Origin: Agathobaculum desmolans ATCC 43058
GTDB taxonomy: Bacteria > Bacillota > Clostridia > Oscillospirales > Butyricicoccaceae
Assembly: GCF_000701665.1 (NCBI RefSeq)
Contig: NZ_JNJN01000004.1
Location: 1-64,000, forward strand
Reading direction: 5' to 3'
Length of the DNA stretch: 64,000 bases
Part shown: in pieces, positions 59,190 through 64,000 of the stretch
Layout: the number at the start of each line of letters is the position of its first letter
How positions within the stretch are numbered: position 1 is the stretch's first letter
Made by a program: the position numbers and the translations under genes
The notes under the pieces: model-generated
Seen by the model: the letters and a program-made list of their open reading frames with translations, nothing else
What the model was told of the DNA's origin: nothing
Databases searched by the model: none

Positions 59190-60431
59190 TTACGCTTCCG
59201 CCTTGATCTTCTTGAGGTTGGCAAAGCGCGGCAGGCCGTTCACCTTGGGGCCTACGTTCTCGCCGTTGATCAGCGGCATTGCGTACTCGATAAACTTTTC
59301 GTTTACGCCGTTGCCTTCTTCGTTGATCCAGTCGCGCGGCACCTTTTTCTCGGTGTTGGCAACCTGGCTCAGCGGCAGCAGCTCGATTTCGCACTTGTAG
59401 CCGTTCTCGTCGCGGGTGCACTTGAAGCCGGGCATGAAGTCGGTCTTGCCGGCAACTGCGTTTTCGACCGCAGCCTTGCCGGACATATAGGACTCGTCCA
59501 CGTCGGTCTTGGAAGCACAGTGTGCCGCGCAGCGCTGCAGCAGGCTCAGCTCAATGCCGCGCACCTTGCAGCCCAGCTCGTTCTTCACGGTGTCTGCCAG
59601 CATGGAAGCCAGACCGCCGAGCTGTGCGTGGCCGAAGCCGTCGGTCGCAGAGGTCTTAGCTTCGGATACGAAGGAGCCGTCCGCGTAATGGATGCCCTCG
59701 GAAACGGCAACAAGGCAGTTGCCCTTTTCGTCGTAAATGCGCTTTACATCCGCAAGGAACTTCTGCATATCGAAGTCGGTCTCCGGCAGGTAAACCAGAT
59801 CAGGACCCGCACCCATTGCGGTAGCCAGACCGGCAGCGCCGGCCAGCCAGCCGGCATGACGGCCCATGATCTCTACCACGCAGACCATGCCGGTGTCATA
59901 TACGCGCGCATCCTGATAGATTTCCATGCAGGAGGTGGCGATATACTTTGCAGCAGAAGCAAAGCCCGGGCAGTGGTCGGTGCCGAACAGGTCGTTGTCG
60001 ATGGTCTTCGGAATGCCCATTACGCGGCACTCGTAACCCGACTTCATCATATACTTGGAAACCTTGTTGCAGGTATCCATGGAATCGTTGCCGCCGTTGT
60101 AGAAGAAGTAGCGGATATCGTACTTCTTGAAGATCTCGAGGATACGCTTGTAGTCGGTATCATCCACATCGGGATCAGCCAGCTTGTAGCGGCAGGAGCC
60201 GAGTGCGGAGGACGGGGTGTAGCGCAGCAGCGCCAGCTCGTCGCGGTCTTCCTGATCGATGTCGTACAGCTCGTCGTTCAGCAGACCCTTGATGCCGTGA
60301 GCCATGCCGAAAACACGGGTAATGGACGGATTGTCCAGCGCAGTCTCCAGCGCACCGAGGACAGAAGAGTTGATGACCGAAGTCGGGCCGCCCGACTGGC
60401 CGATGACGCAAGCGCCTTTGAGTTCACTCAT
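59190..60431 (-). CDS. 6-phosphofructokinase, probably pyrophosphate-dependent
   Basis: A 413-residue PFK-A-fold kinase that makes fructose-1,6-bisphosphate. The start is GACVIGQSGGPTSVINSSV. Two residues point to pyrophosphate as donor: Asp116 in GGNDSMDT (equivalent of E. coli Gly104) and Lys142 in GIPKTIDND (equivalent of Gly124). Other motifs: IMGRHAGWLAGA and GYEMRS-like positions replaced by ELLPLSQV. ATG 60431 is chosen behind TTAGGAGG. Divergent from the aldolase gene, giving the substrate for it. Confidence 0.9.
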   Translation of the reverse strand: MSELKGACVIGQSGGPTSVINSSVLGALETALDNPSITRVFGMAHGIKGLLNDELYDIDQEDRDELALLRYTPSSALGSCRYKLADPDVDDTDYKRILEIFKKYDIRYFFYNGGNDSMDTCNKVSKYMMKSGYECRVMGIPKTIDNDLFGTDHCPGFASAAKYIATSCMEIYQDARVYDTGMVCVVEIMGRHAGWLAGAAGLATAMGAGPDLVYLPETDFDMQKFLADVKRIYDEKGNCLVAVSEGIHYADGSFVSEAKTSATDGFGHAQLGGLASMLADTVKNELGCKVRGIELSLLQRCAAHCASKTDVDESYMSGKAAVENAVAGKTDFMPGFKCTRDENGYKCEIELLPLSQVANTEKKVPRDWINEEGNGVNEKFIEYAMPLINGENVGPKVNGLPRFANLKKIKAEA

Positions 60432-60487
60432 AATAGATAAACCTCCTAACAAATTAAAACACAGGGTTTTCCGCTGCATTTTCTTGC

Positions 60488-60516
60488 AATATAATGTTAG
60501 CATAAAATGCACACAA
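60488..60516 (-). promoter_or_regulatory. Promoter of the phosphofructokinase gene
   Basis: Minus strand: TTGTGT (60516-60511), 17 bases, TATATT (60493-60488). Confidence 0.55.
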
Positions 60517-60600
60517 AATCAATGGAAAACCGAATATTTTGACAGCAGAACAGTTTGATGACTGCTTTTGCAAAAAAAACATGCAATTTTTACGATGCAC

Positions 60601-60629
60601 TTGATTTTGGACGAACAAACTGATAAAAT
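60601..60629 (+). promoter_or_regulatory. Promoter of fba
   Basis: TTGATT (60601-60606), 17 bases, TAAAAT (60624-60629). Both divergent promoters have moderate -35 boxes, consistent with regulation. Confidence 0.6.
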
Positions 60630-60677
60630 AAGCGTAGAATTCTTTATCAATTTTAAGTAAGGAAAGGAAGTCAAACC

Positions 60678-61646
60678 ATGCCATTAGTAACTACAACCGA
60701 GATGTTCAAGAAGGCTTATGACGGCGGCTACGCAGTCGGTGCTTTCAACGTGAACAACATGGAGATCGTTCAGGGCATCACCGAAGCAGCCGGCGAGCTC
60801 AAGAGCCCGGTTGTGCTGCAGGTATCCAAGGGCGCCCGTGCTTATGCAAACCATAAGTATCTGGTGCACATGGTACAGGCTGCGGTTGAGAATTACCCGG
60901 ATATCCCGATCGCTCTGCATCTGGATCACGGCGATTCCTTCGAGCTTTGCAAGTCCTGCATCGACGGCGGCTTTACCTCCGTTATGATCGACGCTTCTTC
61001 CAAGCCGTTCGAGGAGAACGTTGCGCTGACCAAGCAGGTTGTTGAGTATGCCCATGCGCACGGCGCTGTTGTTGAGGCTGAGCTGGGCACGCTGGCCGGC
61101 GTAGAGGACGAAGTTGTCGTAGAAGCCGGCAAGGAAAGCTACACCCATCCGGAAGAGGTAGAGGAATTCGTTTCCCGCACCGGCTGTGACTCGCTGGCGA
61201 TCGCAATCGGCACTTCCCACGGCGCTTACAAGTTCACCCCCGAGCAGTGCACCCGCAATGAGGAAGGCATCCTCGTTCCGCCTCCGCTGCGCTTTGACGT
61301 GCTCGAGGAGTGCATCAAGCGTCTGCCGGGCTTCCCGATCGTACTGCACGGCTCTTCCTCTGTACCGCAGGATATGGTTAAGATCGTAAACACCTACGGC
61401 GGTCAGATGCCGGATGCCATCGGCATTCCGGAAGAGGAACTGCGTCACGCGGCGCAGCTCGCTGTCTGCAAGATCAACATCGACTCCGACATCCGTCTGG
61501 CGATGACCGCGATGATCCGCAAGCACATGGCGGAGCATCCGGATCACTTCGATCCGCGTCAGTACCTCAAGCCCGCCCGTCAGGCTGTCAAGGAAATGGT
61601 CGCGCACAAGATCGTCAACGTGCTCGGTTCGGACGGCAAGGCTTAA
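60678..61646 (+). CDS. fba: Fructose-1,6-bisphosphate aldolase, class II
   Basis: A 322-residue zinc-dependent aldolase that splits fructose-1,6-bisphosphate to triose phosphates. LHLDHGDSFELCKSCIDGGFTSVMIDASS holds the catalytic Asp and first zinc His; VEAELGTLAGVEDEV, IAIGTSHGAYKF and VLHGSSSVPQDMV follow. Start behind AAGGAAAGGAAG. Codon use is strongly biased to C/G-ending codons compared with neighbours, as expected for a highly expressed glycolytic gene. Confidence 0.97.
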   Translation: MPLVTTTEMFKKAYDGGYAVGAFNVNNMEIVQGITEAAGELKSPVVLQVSKGARAYANHKYLVHMVQAAVENYPDIPIALHLDHGDSFELCKSCIDGGFTSVMIDASSKPFEENVALTKQVVEYAHAHGAVVEAELGTLAGVEDEVVVEAGKESYTHPEEVEEFVSRTGCDSLAIAIGTSHGAYKFTPEQCTRNEEGILVPPPLRFDVLEECIKRLPGFPIVLHGSSSVPQDMVKIVNTYGGQMPDAIGIPEEELRHAAQLAVCKINIDSDIRLAMTAMIRKHMAEHPDHFDPRQYLKPARQAVKEMVAHKIVNVLGSDGKA

Positions 61647-61660
61647 GTTTTGCTTTCAAA

Positions 61661-61688
61661 AAAGGCTGCGTATCAACGCAGCCTTTTT
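61661..61688 (+). terminator. First copy of the fba terminator
   Basis: Stem AAGGCTGCGT/ACGCAGCC with an ATCA loop and a TTTTT tail. An identical 27-base copy lies at 61926-61952. Confidence 0.95.
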
Positions 61689-61925
61689 GAGACTGTTCGA
61701 AAAACTTCGTTTTTCGAACAGTCTCTCGATCGAAACCACGCTTTCGATCGAATCTGCGACTGCGAATCGCGCCCTTCGGGCACAATTCTCCGTCGTCTTG
61801 TATAAAAACCCACGCACATGTCGCGGGTTTTTATGAAAATTGCAGTTTACTGCAATTTTCTATTTGATGCGCGCTGCTGCGCGTATTGCTCACGCTTCAT
61901 AACAAAATACTTTTTCGACAGACTG
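61689..61925. repeat. Fullest copy of the terminator-associated hairpin element
   Basis: A 237-base non-coding chain of hairpins: a 17-bp outer stem GAGACTGTTCGAAAAAC (61689-61725), CGATCGAAA/TTTCGATCG (61727-61750), GCCC-TTC-GGGC (61771-61781), ATAAAAACCC/GGGTTTTTAT (61802-61834) and GAAAATTGCAG/CTGCAATTTTC (61835-61860). The right end reads TTTTTCGACAGACT, the inverse of the left end (AGACTGTTCGAAAAA). The element is bracketed by exact 27-base copies of the fba terminator. No open frame here is credible. Confidence 0.8.
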
Positions 61926-61953
61926 AAGGCTGCGTATCAACGCAGCCTTTTTT
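61926..61953 (+). terminator. Second copy of the fba terminator
   Basis: Identical for 27 bases to 61662-61688, with one extra T. It is preceded by the right end of the hairpin element. The bases 61954-62015 hold nothing recognisable. Confidence 0.95.
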
Positions 61954-62015
61954 CTGTGCCGCAGAAATCAAATGCTGACATTAGGCTTGCGGCAATGGGT
62001 ATGGTTATTTCGTGC

Positions 62016-62044
62016 TTTACACTATAAAAGCGGTGTGCTATAAT
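62016..62044 (+). promoter_or_regulatory. Promoter of the yerC operon
   Basis: TTTACA (62016-62021), 17 bases, TATAAT (62039-62044). Confidence 0.75.
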
Positions 62045-62087
62045 ACTATCATCATAACAGGAAAATTGGAAGTGGGAGGGAATGACC

Positions 62088-62384
62088 ATGAACCGAAAAT
62101 TAAAGGACGAAGATATGGATATCCTGTTTCGCGGTATTTTAAAACTGCAAACCGTGGAAGAGTGCTACGACTTTTTTGAAGATCTGTGTACGATTGCCGA
62201 GCTGCGCGCAATGGTGCAGCGGTTTCAGGTGGCTCGGATGCTGGATGAAGGACGCATTTACAGCGATATCGTGCAGGAGACCGGCGCCTCAACGGCCACA
62301 ATCAGCCGCGTGAATAAGTGTCTGGTATACGGTTCGGACGGATACCGCCGGATGCTGGACCGCCTGAAGGAAGAAAATGAATAG
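62088..62384 (+). CDS. YerC/YecD-family (TrpR-related) DNA-binding protein
   Basis: A 98-residue helical protein with the TrpR-superfamily helix-turn-helix: ELRAMVQRFQVARMLDEGRIY, then VQETGASTATISRVNKCL. Its role is unknown; it is widespread in Firmicutes as a small regulator. Start is ATG 62088, eight bases after GGGAGGG; ATG 62082 lies too close. It overlaps the methyltransferase gene by eight bases. Confidence 0.92.
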   Translation: MNRKLKDEDMDILFRGILKLQTVEECYDFFEDLCTIAELRAMVQRFQVARMLDEGRIYSDIVQETGASTATISRVNKCLVYGSDGYRRMLDRLKEENE

Positions 62385-63117
62385 TTATCAAACCCTGTCC
62401 GCTTATTACGACCGATTCACCGAGGATGTGGGGTACGCGGCGTGGGCCTCTTTTTTCGAGCGGCTGTTTGCCCGGGAATCGGTCGCGCCTGCGCTGATTT
62501 TGGATCTGGCCTGCGGGACGGGGAGCTTGACTAAGCTGCTGGCAGACCGCGGGTATGAGATGATCGGTGTGGACGCATCGCCCGAAATGCTGATGCAGGC
62601 GATGAACAACACGATGGACTGCGAACCGCGGCCGCTGTTTCTCCACCAGCGGATGGAGGAGCTCGATTTGTACGGCACAGTGGATGTGTGCTTGTGCTGT
62701 CTGGACAGCGTCAATTATGTGACCGATCCGGCAGCATTGCAGCGTGCGTTTGAGCGCGTATACCTGTTTTTGGAGCCGAAGACCGGTCTTTTTGTTTTTG
62801 ACATCAATACCCCGGAAAAGTTTGCCCGGATCGATGGGGAAAGCTTTGTCCGTGAGGATGAGGATGTATTCTGTGTGTGGCAGGCGGCGGTAGAGGGGGC
62901 ATTATGCGCCTATCAGTTTGATATTTTTGAGCGCAGCGGGGCACAGTGGTCGCGTGCGCAGGAAACCCATGAGGAACGCATTTATTCCCTGGCGGAGCTG
63001 ATGGGGATGCTGGAGAAAGCCGGCTTTACCGAAATCAGAACCTATGGGGATCAGTCCTTTGCGCCCGTTCAGGGCGGGGAGGATCGCATTTATTTTACAG
63101 CACGAAAGCGAGATTAA
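62377..63117 (+). CDS. Class I SAM-dependent methyltransferase
   Basis: A 246-residue methyltransferase. Motif I is LDLACGTGSLTKLLA near residues 42-56, motif II IGVDASPEMLMQA, and the post-I region CLCCLDSVNYV. Substrate not evident. It overlaps yerC and is followed three bases later by hslO, so it belongs to a yerC-methyltransferase-hslO operon. Confidence 0.9.
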   Translation: MNSYQTLSAYYDRFTEDVGYAAWASFFERLFARESVAPALILDLACGTGSLTKLLADRGYEMIGVDASPEMLMQAMNNTMDCEPRPLFLHQRMEELDLYGTVDVCLCCLDSVNYVTDPAALQRAFERVYLFLEPKTGLFVFDINTPEKFARIDGESFVREDEDVFCVWQAAVEGALCAYQFDIFERSGAQWSRAQETHEERIYSLAELMGMLEKAGFTEIRTYGDQSFAPVQGGEDRIYFTARKRD

Positions 63118-63120
63118 ACG

Positions 63121-64000
63121 ATGAGCGATATGATACTTCGCGCGATTGCCCGTGATGCGGGCATTCAGATCTCTGCCGCGGTCACGACCGGTCTGGTCGA
63201 GCGTGCGCGGCAGATCCACCATGCAAGTCCGCTGGCTGCCGCGGCACTGGGCCGTACGTTGACGGCAACAGCGATCATGGGCAGCCAGCTGAAAATTGAG
63301 GACGGCTCCGTAACCGTACAGATCAAGGGCAACGGGCCGCTTGGGACGATTGTCTGCGTAGGCGATGCGGATGGTTATGTGCGTGGCTATTTGCAGGATC
63401 CTGCGGCGGATCTGCCGCTGCGGGCGGACGGTAAGCTTGCCGTAGGTGCGGGCGTGGGCCGCGGCTACCTGATGGTCATCAAGGATATTGGCATGAAAGA
63501 TCCGGTAACCGGCACCGTCGCACTGGTCAACGGTGAGATCGCAGAAGACCTGACACGTTATTTTGCAGAAAGCGAGCAGATCCCCTCAGCCTGTGCGCTG
63601 GGGGTGCTGGTGGACACGGACCGCACGATCAAAGCGGCCGGCGGCTGGCTGGTGCAGCTCATGCCCGGCGTAAAGGATGCTGATATCGATCGGCTGGAAG
63701 CCAATTTGGCGGATATTGCGCCGATGACCACGATGCTGGAGCAGGGGATGACTTTGGAGCAGATCGTGCAGACTGTACTGGAGGGCTTTGCCGTCGATTT
63801 TCTGCAGACCGACCCGATCGGCTACCGCTGTGCATGCAGCCGGGATAAGGTGGAGCGTGCACTGATCAGCATGGGGAAAAAGGAACTTTCGAAAATGGCG
63901 GAAGAGCAGGAAGTTAGTGAAGTGACCTGCCAGTTTTGTGATAAGATTTATACGTTTACCCGTGAAGAATTACAGCAGTTGTTAGCGCAGGCAGAAAAAT
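63121..64000 (+). CDS. hslO: Redox-regulated chaperone Hsp33, cut by the window end
   Basis: The visible 293 residues begin MSDMILRAIARDAGIQISAA and carry the Hsp33 holdase body (LTATAIMGSQLK, VQIKGNGPLGTIVC, GRGYLMVIKDIG). The redox switch zinc cysteines are in YRCACSRDKVERAL and VTCQFCDKIYTF. Oxidation releases zinc and activates the chaperone. The gene is nearly complete; only a few C-terminal residues fall outside. Start ATG 63121 lies three bases after the methyltransferase stop. Confidence 0.95.
   Translation, partial: MSDMILRAIARDAGIQISAAVTTGLVERARQIHHASPLAAAALGRTLTATAIMGSQLKIEDGSVTVQIKGNGPLGTIVCVGDADGYVRGYLQDPAADLPLRADGKLAVGAGVGRGYLMVIKDIGMKDPVTGTVALVNGEIAEDLTRYFAESEQIPSACALGVLVDTDRTIKAAGGWLVQLMPGVKDADIDRLEANLADIAPMTTMLEQGMTLEQIVQTVLEGFAVDFLQTDPIGYRCACSRDKVERALISMGKKELSKMAEEQEVSEVTCQFCDKIYTFTREELQQLLAQAEK

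Noticed and set aside
61818-62027. 69-codon open frame running through the hairpin element and second terminator
   Set aside because: It crosses strong hairpins and a terminator, has no ribosome site, and looks like translated repeat.
1-64000. tRNA, rRNA, CRISPR array, phage or restriction/defence island
   Set aside because: None recognised by eye: no tRNA arms, no spaced direct repeats, no phage structural or defence genes. A tRNAscan or defence-system search would settle it.

Overview
The window looks like a chromosomal stretch from a GC-rich, low-oxygen Firmicute of the class Clostridia. The best guess is an Oscillospiraceae/Butyricicoccaceae-type gut bacterium; genus and species cannot be fixed from the sequence alone. 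Supporting signs are strong AGGAGG-type ribosome sites, sigma-A promoters with 17-base spacers, frequent TTG/GTG starts, HPr kinase, a GdpP-type c-di-AMP phosphodiesterase, RNase J, type III glutamine synthetase, an EFR1 flavodoxin-ferredoxin, YerC and a pyrophosphate-type phosphofructokinase. No tRNA, rRNA or CRISPR array was seen.

Layout. 1-400: start of an IS110-family transposase on the minus strand, with a non-coding leader that may encode its bridge RNA. 0.5-3.8 kb: GntR-regulated ABC exporter operon, a zinc-ribbon mini-gene and TspO. 4-6.6 kb: class I amidotransferase-type hydrolase and a Na/Pi cotransporter. 6.7-11.8 kb: TetR regulator divergent from an MMPL transporter and a secreted coiled-coil partner. 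11.9-15.5 kb: processive-type glycosyltransferase, MurC and a cytidylate-kinase-like protein. 15.6-19.8 kb: several hypotheticals, a candidate niacin ECF component, NiaR and a 3D-domain wall protein. 20.4-26.7 kb: RNase J, EFR1 protein, Tex, AzlCD and L28. 26.9-29.6 kb: hprK-PHP-ROK kinase operon. 30-34.3 kb: a large wall amidase, a redox-type small protein, a frameshifted small gene, split chromate transporter and a VOC protein. 34.4-42.4 kb: housekeeping block gdpP-rplI-dnaB-tilS-hpt-ftsH. 42.5-44.7 kb: membrane protein plus XRE repressor, and an SNF-family symporter. 44.9-48.8 kb: ACT protein-hom-thrB-lysC operon for threonine synthesis. 48.8-53.6 kb: a short cysteine-containing protein, a membrane-anchored XRE protein, comF-like gene and dapF-pyrG. 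54-59.1 kb: glnA with an attenuator-like leader, RarA and two hypotheticals. 59.2-61.6 kb: divergent phosphofructokinase and aldolase. 62-64 kb: YerC, a methyltransferase and the start of hslO.

The least explained signal is a family of intergenic hairpin elements. The fullest copy (61689-61925) is a 237-base chain of at least five hairpins, flanked on both sides by an exact 27-base copy of the fba terminator. A decayed copy at about 29712-29858 is likewise flanked by two versions of one terminator. A third (36908-37074) shares the central module with a compensated base-pair change, and a fourth (43253-43283) keeps only the outer hairpin. This looks like a small non-coding mobile or recombining element that targets Rho-independent terminators.
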